From positions 252 to 10,324 of the forward strand of contig JABXJZ010000031.1 in NCBI GenBank assembly GCA_013375335.1: a stretch of 10,073 bases of DNA, in the 5' to 3' direction. Below, in pieces: positions 1 to 7,201 of the stretch; position 1 is the stretch's first letter; every line of letters begins with the position of its first letter. The stretch is from Desulfobacterales bacterium. GTDB lineage: Bacteria; Desulfobacterota; DSM-4660; Desulfatiglandales; B25-G16. The position numbers and the translations under genes were made by a program. Below the pieces are notes generated by a model. The model was not told where the DNA came from. It saw only the letters and a program-made list of their open reading frames with translations, and ran no database searches.

Positions 1-975
1 CTGTCTGTGAACCACCTCCACGTTTATCTTGAGATCAAGCTCTTTGGCCAGCCTCTCGCTCATGGCCGTGACCTCTGCGAGAATCTCATCCACCTTATAA
101 TCCGGCAAAATCCGGCAGTCGAGATAAAAGACATCCCTTCCGGGGATGGTGTTTACATTGGGGACATTTGCCTCTATCTTGGTGGGCTCAAATGTTGATT
201 CCTCCGGTTTAAAGATAGGATTCCCCAGGTCAAATCTGTCTTTAAGGCTGTTCAGCTCCACAATCAACTTAGCCGCACCAAAGAGGCTGTTCTTTCCCTT
301 TTCGGGCGTACTGGCATGGCACTGGGCACCGAGGATGGTAAATTTCAGCCACAGCATTGCCTTTTCCGCTACCTCGATCATTGTCCCTTCCTCGTTGCCA
401 CCATCAGGGACAATAATCAGATCGTCCTCTTGAAAGAGATCTCTCCTCTCCTTTAAGAGGTGTTCCAGCCCATGTCTACTCCCTGTCTCTTCATCTGCGA
501 CTAACACAAGGCCAACCTGTCGAGGGAACGCCAGTTCTAAATCCACGATACCCTTCACGGCAAAATAAGAACTCACTATACTATGCTGGTTATCCTCAAC
601 ACCCCGGCCAATGATCTTATCCCCCTCCACTCGGATCTTGTATGGATCACCGCTCCACAAGGAAAGATCTCCCGGTGGAACAATATCAAGATGACTCAGC
701 ACCCAGACGGCTTTTCCTTGTTGCCCTCCCCTCCAGACCGCCACCAAATTGGGCCTGTAACCATTGGCGGCCCTTTCGTCAGCGGCATGAATCTCATGGA
801 GCGTATCCGGTTTAAGGAGCAAGAGCTGTTCCCTCACATAGTCAGCCTTCTCATGCTCTCCGCTGCCACCATTCTCTGGACCTAAGGCTGGCCGGGAGGT
901 AAGCTGTCTCTGCATCTCAATAATCTCAGCCCGAAAGCCATCGATTCTTCGATACACCCTGTCCAGTCCATCCAT
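1..975 (-). CDS. M20 family metallopeptidase / deacylase (ArgE/DapE/CPG2-like), 3' end cut by window edge
   Basis: Dinuclear-zinc amidohydrolase of the M20 family, which removes acyl groups or amino acids from small N-acylated or peptide substrates in the cytoplasm. The 325 visible residues start at ATG 975, preceded by AAGGGGAT on the minus strand about 5 bases away. Family motifs occur in order: SHLDIVPPG (His95 and Asp97, metal site), GRGVEDNQ (Asp128, bridging ligand), ADEETGS (Glu162 general base, Glu163 metal), VPDGGNEEG (Asp191, metal), HASTP (His220, in the dimerisation lid domain) and NVNTIPG (273-279). The C-terminal part, including the last metal-binding His, lies beyond base 1. 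The start is 27 bases after the serS stop on the same strand, so the two are probably co-transcribed. The exact substrate (acetylornithine, succinyl-diaminopimelate or a dipeptide) cannot be told from the sequence. Family assignment is firm, specificity open. Confidence 0.9.
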   Translation of the reverse strand, partial: MDGLDRVYRRIDGFRAEIIEMQRQLTSRPALGPENGGSGEHEKADYVREQLLLLKPDTLHEIHAADERAANGYRPNLVAVWRGGQQGKAVWVLSHLDIVPPGDLSLWSGDPYKIRVEGDKIIGRGVEDNQHSIVSSYFAVKGIVDLELAFPRQVGLVLVADEETGSRHGLEHLLKERRDLFQEDDLIIVPDGGNEEGTMIEVAEKAMLWLKFTILGAQCHASTPEKGKNSLFGAAKLIVELNSLKDRFDLGNPIFKPEESTFEPTKIEANVPNVNTIPGRDVFYLDCRILPDYKVDEILAEVTAMSERLAKELDLKINVEVVHRQ

Positions 976-1002
976 CTCAGATCCCCTTAGGCGGATCGAT
1001 TA

Positions 1003-2283
1003 TCACTCTCTTCTGTCAATAACGGATAACCCATTCATGTATGGTGTGAGGGCCTCTGGAATGACCACGCTCCCGTCGGGTTGCTGATAATTCTCCAAGA
1101 CCGCAACAAGCGTTCTTCCAACCGCCAGACCTGAGCCGTTAAGGGTGTGGACGAGTTCGGTGCCCCTCCCCTTTTTCCTTCTAAATCGAATATTTGCCCT
1201 TCTGGCCTGGAAGTCCGTGAAGTTACTGCAAGAGGATATCTCTTTAAATAGCTGCTGTTCGGGGAGCCAAACCTCGATGTCATAGGTCTTGGCAGCGGAA
1301 AAGCCGAGATCCCCTGTACATAGTGAGACTACTCTATAGGGGAGCCCTAGACGCTGCAAAATCCCCTCCGCATCGGCGGTCAAGGACTCCAATTCCTGGT
1401 CTGAATCCTCAGGGCAGCAGAACTTAACCAGTTCCACCTTATTGAACTGGTGCTGCCTAACAAGCCCCCTCGTGTCTTTGCCCCAGCTGCCTGCCTCTGA
1501 ACGGAAACACGGGGTATATGAGACATACTTGATGGGAAGTTCATCAATGGATAGGATCTCATCCCTGTGTATGTTGGTGACCGGCACCTCTGCCGTGGGA
1601 ATAAGAAAGAGATCCCAGCCATCCACCTTGAACAGGTCCTCCCGAAATTTGGGTAGTTGACCTGTTCCGGTCATGCTCTCTGAATTAACGAGAAATGGAG
1701 GAAGGACCTCAGTGTACCCATGACGTTTGGTATGAGTGTCGAGCATAAAATTTATCAGGGCCCTCTCGATGGTGGCACCTATACCACTCTGAAGACAAAA
1801 TCTACTCCCGGCAATCTTGGCTGCACGGGAAAAATCAAGGATATTGAGCTTCTCTCCGATCTCCCAGTGCGAGGCAGGGTCAAAATCAAAGTCCCTAATC
1901 TCACCCCACCTCCTGATAACCGGATTATCATCGGCATTCTTACCCACGACCACTGATTCATGCGGGACATTGGGGATATGCATCAAAAGCTCATTCAGCT
2001 GATCCACTACAGCAGGCAGTTCTGCCTCCAACGCCCTTATCTCTTTGGAGACGGCCTTCATCTCAGAGATAATGGATGAGGCATCTTCACCCCTCCTTTT
2101 CATGGCCGCGATATCATCAGAAACCTTATTGCGCTGATACCTAAGCTCTTCGAGACTGGCCAGGATAGAGCGCCTCTTCTCATCGAGAGATCGAAATCCC
2201 GAAAGATCAAGATCATAACCCCTCTGCCTGAGCATGCGGGCTATTACGTCCTGGTTGGATCGGACAAATTTTAGATCAAGCAT
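1003..2283 (-). CDS. serS: Seryl-tRNA synthetase
   Basis: Class II aminoacyl-tRNA synthetase that charges tRNA-Ser (and tRNA-Sec where present) with serine in the cytoplasm. Its 426 residues match the usual bacterial length. Residues 1-100 form the charged N-terminal coiled-coil arm that grips the tRNA long variable arm. The catalytic core shows the TAE serine-binding motif at 230-232, class II motif 2 around CFRSEAG and RGLVRQHQF (259-280), and motif 3 as NGSGLAVGRTLVAVLENYQ (382-400). The ATG at 2283 has a strong AAGGAGGTG ribosome binding site just upstream on the minus strand. It lies between the zinc-ribbon gene upstream and the M20 gene downstream, all on one strand. No truncation or missing catalytic residue was seen, and it is probably the housekeeping copy. 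Confidence 0.98.
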   Translation of the reverse strand: MLDLKFVRSNQDVIARMLRQRGYDLDLSGFRSLDEKRRSILASLEELRYQRNKVSDDIAAMKRRGEDASSIISEMKAVSKEIRALEAELPAVVDQLNELLMHIPNVPHESVVVGKNADDNPVIRRWGEIRDFDFDPASHWEIGEKLNILDFSRAAKIAGSRFCLQSGIGATIERALINFMLDTHTKRHGYTEVLPPFLVNSESMTGTGQLPKFREDLFKVDGWDLFLIPTAEVPVTNIHRDEILSIDELPIKYVSYTPCFRSEAGSWGKDTRGLVRQHQFNKVELVKFCCPEDSDQELESLTADAEGILQRLGLPYRVVSLCTGDLGFSAAKTYDIEVWLPEQQLFKEISSCSNFTDFQARRANIRFRRKKGRGTELVHTLNGSGLAVGRTLVAVLENYQQPDGSVVIPEALTPYMNGLSVIDRRE

Positions 2284-2474
2284 CCCACCTCCTTATAGTT
2301 TTCCGCCTCATCCTCTTCAATCACTATATAAATAGAATGCCCCCTTCTCCTCCCGAGGATAGGGGAATAGTAAGGCGTTTGGGTAATGCTATGGGAGGAT
2401 GCAAACCCCTGTGCGGGAGAGCACTGGGGTGTTTGAAAATCCGTTGGATTTGGGCATTAGGATCTTGGGGTACT
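2284..2474 (-). other. Intergenic region / serS leader with three hairpins
   Basis: These 191 bases between the zinc-ribbon stop and the serS start contain no convincing gene. On the minus strand three inverted repeats follow each other: AAATCC-loop-GGATTT (2437-2451), a larger imperfect stem pairing CAAA, CCCC and GTGC with GCAC, GGGG and TTTG (2402-2435), and TCCT/AGGA closed outside by CCCC/GGGG (2341-2365). None is followed by a clean T-run, so no strong intrinsic terminator can be called. No T-box motif (AGGGTGGNACCGCG) is present. The region may weakly terminate the upstream message or act as a structured serS leader. This is described from pairing only. Confidence 0.4.
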
Positions 2475-3515
2475 CTACTTTCCAGCAGGGGAAGAGCTTA
2501 TTGCCTCTACGGTAAACTCGCTCATATCCTCGGGTAAGTCACTAAAAACAATCGCAAAAGGAATAGAGGCGTTGGGATGGACGTTTATGTTCATTTTATC
2601 TTTGCCGAACCTATCCCTTAGTCGATTATCTATGTCTTCCATGGATAGAGATCGCACTTCCTTATCGCTAATTGGGTTACCGGCAAAGGCAATCTTGCTT
2701 TTAACTACCGTAGCTTTAGAATCCAAGATATTTGATTTGATTCGGATAAAACTCCTTCTGTCTGGGTAATTGTTTGTTACGAAACCCTTAACCATAAAGA
2801 GCTTACCCGCCTTCTCCGAATCCACAAAAGAACCATCTAAGTCCTTAAACGACAGCCTTCTGTGTCCCATGTCAAAGGCCTGTTCCTTAGATATGGGCTT
2901 TTTCCCTAAAGGGAAAGACACCGGGAGGAAGCCCGGCTTCAACACAATCAAGGCCGATGCAGTCCCAGTAAGCAGAAGAATTATTAACAAGATCGTGATC
3001 CACACTCTTGACCGAGGCCTCTTTTTAATGACCGGACGCGCTTCGAATGCCTCTTCTGCCTCTCCCACCCTTCCTCGTCCCTCTCTTTCCAATTCCCCTT
3101 CGGCCCTGACCTCTTCTTCAACCTTTGTTGCCCTGTCCATTGCCCTATCGATCTCTTCGGCATGCGCCTTCCCTTTGATAATGCCCGAGTCTAATGCAGC
3201 AAAATCTTCAAAGGAGATTGGCTCTACTTCCTCCTCCTGAGCGAGCTCCTTCTCGATCTCCTGGATAAAGGTTTCGTCAATAGCCTCTGGCTCCTCTATT
3301 GGCTCCCCCACAAGGGTCTTATCGATATCTGAGGGTGCAGCACCTGGCTCCTCTAGTCTTTCTCCAGTACCTTCCTCACCCCGTGGCCCCGTTTCAGGTG
3401 GGAAGAGGATAAATTTATGCTGACAAATAGAGCATCTGACCTTTGAGCCGGTTCCCTTCAGGAGATTCTCATCAAGCCTGAATTTAGTGTCGCACCGCTC
3501 ACATTCAACTATCAT
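2475..3515 (-). CDS. Membrane-anchored zinc-ribbon protein (MJ0042-type finger plus DUF3426-like domain)
   Basis: A 346-residue protein of unknown function. The N-terminus has two CxxC knuckles (Cys5/Cys8 and Cys28/Cys31) in the spacing of the MJ0042 zinc-ribbon. Residues about 40-165 are an acidic, low-complexity, probably disordered linker rich in Glu, ending in a basic patch KKRPRSR (164-170). A single membrane helix follows at about 171-192. The rest (about 195-346) is a soluble C-terminal domain resembling DUF3426, with the VKGFVTN and VFSDLPED segments typical of that fold. The inferred topology is a cytoplasmic zinc ribbon and an extracytoplasmic C-domain. The ATG at 3515 has AAGGAG about 8 bases upstream, and a sigma70-like promoter lies about 80 bases upstream. 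Proteins with this architecture are common in Desulfobacterota and Proteobacteria. A role in sensing or envelope regulation is only a guess. Confidence 0.85.
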   Translation of the reverse strand: MIVECERCDTKFRLDENLLKGTGSKVRCSICQHKFILFPPETGPRGEEGTGERLEEPGAAPSDIDKTLVGEPIEEPEAIDETFIQEIEKELAQEEEVEPISFEDFAALDSGIIKGKAHAEEIDRAMDRATKVEEEVRAEGELEREGRGRVGEAEEAFEARPVIKKRPRSRVWITILLIILLLTGTASALIVLKPGFLPVSFPLGKKPISKEQAFDMGHRRLSFKDLDGSFVDSEKAGKLFMVKGFVTNNYPDRRSFIRIKSNILDSKATVVKSKIAFAGNPISDKEVRSLSMEDIDNRLRDRFGKDKMNINVHPNASIPFAIVFSDLPEDMSEFTVEAISSSPAGK

Positions 3516-3544
3516 ATTTGTTCTCCTTGAACTAACTCTGCTCC

Positions 3545-3567
3545 GGCCCCTGGTAACTACAAGGGCC
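3545..3567 (-). other. Stem-loop in the leader of the zinc-ribbon gene
   Basis: On the minus strand GGCCCTTG pairs with CAGGGGCC (8 base pairs including one G-U) around a 7-base loop. It falls between the predicted transcription start (near 3586) and the ribosome binding site of the gene starting at 3515. There is no following T-run, so it is a possible 5' UTR structure and not a terminator. Confidence 0.35.
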
Positions 3568-3592
3568 TCTTTATCTTCAAGTTCCTAGTAAA

Positions 3593-3621
3593 AACATATT
3601 GAATATTCAAGCAAAGGTCAA
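3593..3621 (-). promoter_or_regulatory. Sigma70-like promoter driving the leftward zinc-ribbon gene
   Basis: On the minus strand TTGACC (3616-3621) is separated by exactly 17 bases from TATGTT (3593-3598). This gives a start near 3586 and a leader of about 70 bases before ATG 3515. The -35 box matches 5 of 6 consensus bases and the -10 box 4 of 6. The spacer contains the palindrome listed separately. Prediction from sequence only. Confidence 0.5.
3599..3610. promoter_or_regulatory. 12-base perfect palindrome in promoter spacer (possible operator)
   Basis: TTGAATATTCAA is perfectly self-complementary and sits between the -35 and -10 boxes of the leftward promoter, where a bound repressor would block RNA polymerase. 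A related AATATTCA half-site recurs at 3624-3631. The binding protein is not known. An AT-rich palindrome of this size could also arise by chance. Confidence 0.35.
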
Positions 3622-3724
3622 CTAATATTCACCGCTCATGGTATAAAAGTCACCGTGGACTAGCTCTATGAGATACCAGGCTACTAGTGTGCACGCCTTA
3701 CCGTGTCCCCAAAAGGTTTTCTCC

Positions 3725-3753
3725 TTGACAATAAAAGGCGCCGTAATTAATAT
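3725..3753 (+). promoter_or_regulatory. Sigma70-like promoter of the succinate dehydrogenase operon
   Basis: A perfect TTGACA -35 box (3725-3730) is followed after 17 bases by TAATAT (3748-3753), which keeps the conserved first TA and last T of the -10 consensus. The expected start near 3760 gives a leader of about 50 bases before sdhC at 3811. With the leftward promoter it makes 3516-3810 a divergent control region. Apart from these elements and the leader stem-loop, nothing else was recognised in this 295-base gap. Confidence 0.6.
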
Positions 3754-3810
3754 CCTTCCCTAAAATTCATGACAACCCACCGCGTTCCTAGCAGCACAGG
3801 GTAGCTTTTC

Positions 3811-4638
3811 ATGGAAAAGGCGTTAAAGATAACCAAGGTCGAAGCCTCTATCATATCCCTCATGGGGAGACTTCCCATTCTCTCTTATTACGCCACCTCC
3901 AGAGGTTGGTCTTTTTTGATAAGCTGGGGACACAGGTTGGCTGGGCTGACACTTGTTGGCTATATCTTCGCCCACATTTATACATTATCGCTCTTATTTA
4001 CCCCTGCCACCTTTGATGCGGATATGAAATTCTTACGCACCCCCGTCTTTACCTTCCTTGAATGGGCCCTCGCTATCCCCCTTATCTTTCACTCCCTAAA
4101 TGGCGGCAGGTTAGTCCTCTACGAGCTGTTTCATGTCAGAGAAGATGAAATAGTAATACGCTGGATGGTTGCCCTAGGCCTTATGTATGTCCTGGTCGTC
4201 GGATCCTTCTTTATAGAGGAAAGCGCCCAACCGTCAGTTGCCCCCTTCTGGTCCGTCACTGTTGCTATAAGCCTTATTGCCCTCTTACTTGTCTTTATTA
4301 AGATCTGGAGGACCGGTAATTCAATCCTCTGGAAGCTCCAGAGGATTACCGGTGCGTTTATGATCCCCGCGCTACTGGGCCACATGCTATTCATGCACAT
4401 GAATTATCTAACAGGTCATGATAGCAAGACGATTCTACTGAGAATCCAAAACCCCTATATAAAAGGGATGGACCTCGTCTTTATCATTCTCCTCCTCTTT
4501 CATGCGGGCTATGGTATATTCAGTATCATCACCGATTACATAAGCCAAGGCCCCGTACTGAAGTCCTTAACCTTCCTTGTGATTGCAATTATGAGTATAT
4601 CGGCCTACTTTGGCATCAGGCTCATTGTAGCCTTATAG
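3811..4638 (+). CDS. sdhC: Succinate dehydrogenase/fumarate reductase cytochrome b anchor, fused SdhC-SdhD
   Basis: Membrane anchor of complex II (275 residues), which binds heme b and menaquinone and docks SdhA/SdhB. It reads as two SdhC/SdhD-like halves. The first half has SWGHRLAG (38-45; Ser38, His41 and Arg42 align with E. coli SdhC Ser27, His30 and Arg31), His55, and FHSLNGGR (93-100; His94 matches heme ligand SdhC His84). The second half has LQRITG (176-181), His191 and FHAGYG with TDY (230-243; His231, Asp242 and Tyr243 match SdhD His71, Asp82 and Tyr83). The Arg-His-His spacing is nearly identical in both halves (42/55/94 and 178/191/231), so four histidines could hold two hemes as in Wolinella FrdC. 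Seven hydrophobic segments are seen, at about 40-62, 83-105, 117-135, 147-166, 177-198, 219-243 and 252-273. The ribosome site (AGGGT) is weak. sdhA starts 11 bases downstream. Confidence 0.9.
   Translation: MEKALKITKVEASIISLMGRLPILSYYATSRGWSFLISWGHRLAGLTLVGYIFAHIYTLSLLFTPATFDADMKFLRTPVFTFLEWALAIPLIFHSLNGGRLVLYELFHVREDEIVIRWMVALGLMYVLVVGSFFIEESAQPSVAPFWSVTVAISLIALLLVFIKIWRTGNSILWKLQRITGAFMIPALLGHMLFMHMNYLTGHDSKTILLRIQNPYIKGMDLVFIILLLFHAGYGIFSIITDYISQGPVLKSLTFLVIAIMSISAYFGIRLIVAL
4312..4353. repeat. Long inverted repeat (17 paired bases per arm) inside sdhC at the junction of the two halves
   Basis: ACCGGTAA (4312-4319) pairs perfectly with TTACCGGT (4346-4353), and TCCTCTGGA (4325-4333) pairs perfectly with TCCAGAGGA (4337-4345). 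Only a 5-base bulge (4320-4324) interrupts the stem, and a 3-base loop (4334-4336) closes it. The arms encode residues about 168-181, the cytosolic link between the SdhC-like and SdhD-like halves. Seventeen perfect pairs in coding DNA is much more than expected by chance. Its function is unknown: it could be a translation pause or mRNA processing element, or a relic of the spacer between formerly separate genes. Confidence 0.8.
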
Positions 4639-4649
4639 AGGAGGTAGCG

Positions 4650-6449
4650 GTGGGAGCAGCACTGACCGTAGATTCTACCCTCAGGTGTGATGTCCTGATT
4701 ATCGGCGCCGGCGGTGCAGGCCTGAGGGCTGCAGCGCAAATTGGCGAGCGAAGACCGGGGACAAGGATAATAGCCCTCACAAAGGTATCCAGTCCCCAGA
4801 AATCCCATACCACGACAGCCCAGGGAGGCATGGCGGCAGTCGATCCAAAGGACCCCATGGACAGACCAATCTTTCACACGTTTGATACCTGGAAGGGTTC
4901 AGATTGTTCTGCAGACCAAAATGTGATCAAGAAGGTCTGCGATATTGGCTGGGAGGAGGTGGTTTGGCTCGAGAGACATGGCATGCATTTCAGCAGGACA
5001 GAGGAGGGAAGGATTGCCAAGAGGCCCTTTGGTGGCCATATGTTGGACTTTGGCGAAAGGATGGCCTTTAGGGCCTGTTATGAGGCAGACAGAACCGGAA
5101 AGGGCATTATGGACACTGTCTGGGCCGAATCTCTTAAATACGGGGTGGACTTTATCGGTCAATGTGTAGCAACAGAACTACTCTTTAGAGATGGGCAGTG
5201 TATTGGGGCCATTATCTTCAGGTACCCAGAGGGTAAATTTCTGGCCATCCTGGCCAAGGCAACCATTATTGCCACAGGCGGTAACACCAGAATGTATCTG
5301 GTTAGCAGCAATTGTCGAGGCAACACCGGTGATGCCCTTGTCCTTGCGCTTCAGGCAGGCCTGCCCGTAATGGATCTCGAGGCTGTTCAATTCCACCCCA
5401 CGGGAATGGTAGGTCCTGGCATACTGGCCAGCGAGGCGCTCAGGGGAGAGGGGGCTATTCTGAGGAATAAGGATGAAGAGCCCTTTATGGAGCGCTATGC
5501 GCCCACAGCCAAGGATCTTGCCCCCAGGGACCTCATCTCCAGGGCGATCATCCAGGAGATCAGGGAAGGCAGGGGGCTCTTTCACCAGGATCATAACGCC
5601 CACCATGTGTGGCTGGATTTGAGGCACCTGCCTAAAGAGGTGCACGAGAAAAAGATCCAGGAGGTATGTTCCTTCTTTAAGCGATTTGTGGGTGTTGATC
5701 CGGAAAAGGATCTCTGTCCTGTCGCCCCTACGGCCCACTACCAGATGGGTGGAATACCTACCAATGAATTCGGGGAGGTTCAAAGTGACAGCCAAGGCAT
5801 TGTCCCTGGGCTTTTTGCCTGTGGAGAGGTTGCTGCTGCATCCCTGCATGGCCTCAACAGGCTTGGGACAAATTCCCTTCTGGAATTGATAACCATGGGC
5901 AGGGTCACCGGCGAGAGGGTTGTTGAATATCTTAAAGATGCCACTGATCCCGAAGAACCACCTGGTAGCCGCCTTATCGTCTTCGACCAATTCTCGACAT
6001 ACCTGAATGCCCAGGGAAAGGAGAAATATGCCCAGGTCAGGGATTCGTTACGGAATCTCATGATGGAGAAGGTGGGCATATTCAGGACCGAAAAGTCCCT
6101 GGTGGAAGCTATCGAGGTTCTAACAGAATTGAGGGAAATGGCAACACATATACCCCTAGGGACAACATCCCTGAAAGCGAATCAGGATCTCTGGCAAATC
6201 TGGGAACTCAACAATCTCATAACCGTTTCTATGGTCATTGCCCAAGGTGCACTGGCAAGGAAGGAGTCAAGAGGGGCCCACTTCAGAGAGGATTACCCAG
6301 AAAGGAGTGATGGGTTTAATTATCACACCCTTGTCTATATGCCTCAATTTAATGAGGTCACCTTTGGCAAAAGGCCTATAGACATGAGTATTTTTGAGGC
6401 CAAAGGGGAGCATTACGAACTGTTTGACTATATAGTGAGGGAATATTGA
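4650..6449 (+). CDS. sdhA: Succinate dehydrogenase/fumarate reductase flavoprotein subunit
   Basis: Catalytic FAD subunit that interconverts succinate and fumarate on the cytoplasmic side of complex II. It has 599 residues, near the family norm. The GTG start at 4650 has GGAGG 5 bases upstream. The FAD dinucleotide-binding motif IGAGGAGLRAA is at 18-28. His53 in KSHTTTAQGG is the expected covalent FAD attachment site. Substrate and catalytic residues are present: QFHPTG (His249), EALRGEG (262-268), APRD with the proton-shuttle Arg293, AHYQMGG (His363) and NRLGTNSLLE (403-412). The C-terminal helical and fumarate-reductase-type tail is complete. It sits 11 bases after sdhC and about 20 bases before sdhB. 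Direction (succinate oxidation or fumarate reduction) cannot be read from this subunit. The surrounding fumarase and carboxyltransferase genes suggest a methylmalonyl-CoA pathway role. Confidence 0.96.
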   Translation: MGAALTVDSTLRCDVLIIGAGGAGLRAAAQIGERRPGTRIIALTKVSSPQKSHTTTAQGGMAAVDPKDPMDRPIFHTFDTWKGSDCSADQNVIKKVCDIGWEEVVWLERHGMHFSRTEEGRIAKRPFGGHMLDFGERMAFRACYEADRTGKGIMDTVWAESLKYGVDFIGQCVATELLFRDGQCIGAIIFRYPEGKFLAILAKATIIATGGNTRMYLVSSNCRGNTGDALVLALQAGLPVMDLEAVQFHPTGMVGPGILASEALRGEGAILRNKDEEPFMERYAPTAKDLAPRDLISRAIIQEIREGRGLFHQDHNAHHVWLDLRHLPKEVHEKKIQEVCSFFKRFVGVDPEKDLCPVAPTAHYQMGGIPTNEFGEVQSDSQGIVPGLFACGEVAAASLHGLNRLGTNSLLELITMGRVTGERVVEYLKDATDPEEPPGSRLIVFDQFSTYLNAQGKEKYAQVRDSLRNLMMEKVGIFRTEKSLVEAIEVLTELREMATHIPLGTTSLKANQDLWQIWELNNLITVSMVIAQGALARKESRGAHFREDYPERSDGFNYHTLVYMPQFNEVTFGKRPIDMSIFEAKGEHYELFDYIVREY

Positions 6450-6470
6450 TCCATTGTGAAGAGGAGCCCG

Positions 6471-7181
6471 GTGTCCACATCCTATACTATCACCTTAGAT
6501 ATAAATAGGTACGATCCTGATACCAAGCTATCATGGGTACAGACCTACCGCGTAGAGGCCAGCGCGATCCTGAGGTTTGTAGATGTCTTGCGGAAGATCA
6601 ACGATGAGCAGGATCCAACGCTCGCCTGGTCCTCCTCCTGTGAGCATGCCCAATGTGGCAGTTGTGGGGTCATCGTCAATGGCAAACCACTGCTTGCCTG
6701 TGAACTCCTAGTAAAAGATGGGGTAGGACAATTCAAGACCCATACGTTCAAATTAAAACCCTTGACTATAGCCCCAGTCCTGAGGGATCTGGTTGTGGAC
6801 CTGGAGAAGGCCTATGACAGGGTTCATAAGGTCAGACCTTGGCTTATCAAGCCTGCCTCCCCTCACCCAGACGGGGATGAGTACCGGATTTCCCCGAAAA
6901 CACTCGAGACCTATTCTGAAGCTACCCGGTGCATTAACTGTTTTTGTTGTGCAGCTGCCTGCATCAGCACCCATCACCACTTCCTCGGTCCAAACGCCTC
7001 AATGGCCAACATGGTTCGCCTTATGGATCCCAGGGAGATGGCAAGAGGAGAGAGGATGGATATCTTATACAGGGAAGATGGTGTTTACAGGTGCCATACG
7101 GCCAAGGCCTGTTCTTTTGTTTGCCCAAAAGATATTGATGTGTCCCACTTTCTCGCCCTGGGGAAGGAAGGTAGGTTCTAG
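6471..7181 (+). CDS. sdhB: Succinate dehydrogenase/fumarate reductase iron-sulfur subunit
   Basis: Electron-transfer subunit linking SdhA flavin to the membrane quinone/heme anchor. The GTG at 6471 is preferred because AAGAGGAG (6459-6466) lies just upstream. An in-frame GTG at 6456 would add five residues but has no good ribosome site. The protein has 236 residues from 6471, the usual length. Numbered from 6471, the N-terminal plant-type ferredoxin domain binds [2Fe-2S] through SCEHAQCGSCG (Cys57, 62, 65) and Cys77. The C-terminal ferredoxin domain has CINCFCCAAAC (Cys154, 157, 160, 164) for [4Fe-4S], and CHTAKACSFVCPKDID (Cys208, 214, 218) for [3Fe-4S]. The proline that usually follows the fourth [4Fe-4S] cysteine is Ile here. 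It is the last sdh gene and is followed by a terminator-like hairpin. Confidence 0.95.
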   Translation: MSTSYTITLDINRYDPDTKLSWVQTYRVEASAILRFVDVLRKINDEQDPTLAWSSSCEHAQCGSCGVIVNGKPLLACELLVKDGVGQFKTHTFKLKPLTIAPVLRDLVVDLEKAYDRVHKVRPWLIKPASPHPDGDEYRISPKTLETYSEATRCINCFCCAAACISTHHHFLGPNASMANMVRLMDPREMARGERMDILYREDGVYRCHTAKACSFVCPKDIDVSHFLALGKEGRF

Positions 7182-7201
7182 AATCGTTTTGCGTAGCCCA
7201 A

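Noticed and set aside
583..885. Plus-strand open frames across 7-885
   Set aside because: They are antisense to the M20 gene, whose minus-strand frame carries all family motifs without interruption.
2284..2474. T-box riboswitch upstream of serS
   Set aside because: The conserved T-box sequence and the antiterminator/terminator pair are absent.
2770..3240. A 156-codon plus-strand ORF rich in serine
   Set aside because: It is the antisense of the acidic linker of the zinc-ribbon protein; Glu codons read backwards give Ser/Leu-rich peptides.
5178..5990. A 270-codon open frame on the minus strand inside sdhA
   Set aside because: It is fully antisense to a well-conserved flavoprotein and its translation shows no recognisable domain; it is a shadow of sdhA codon use.
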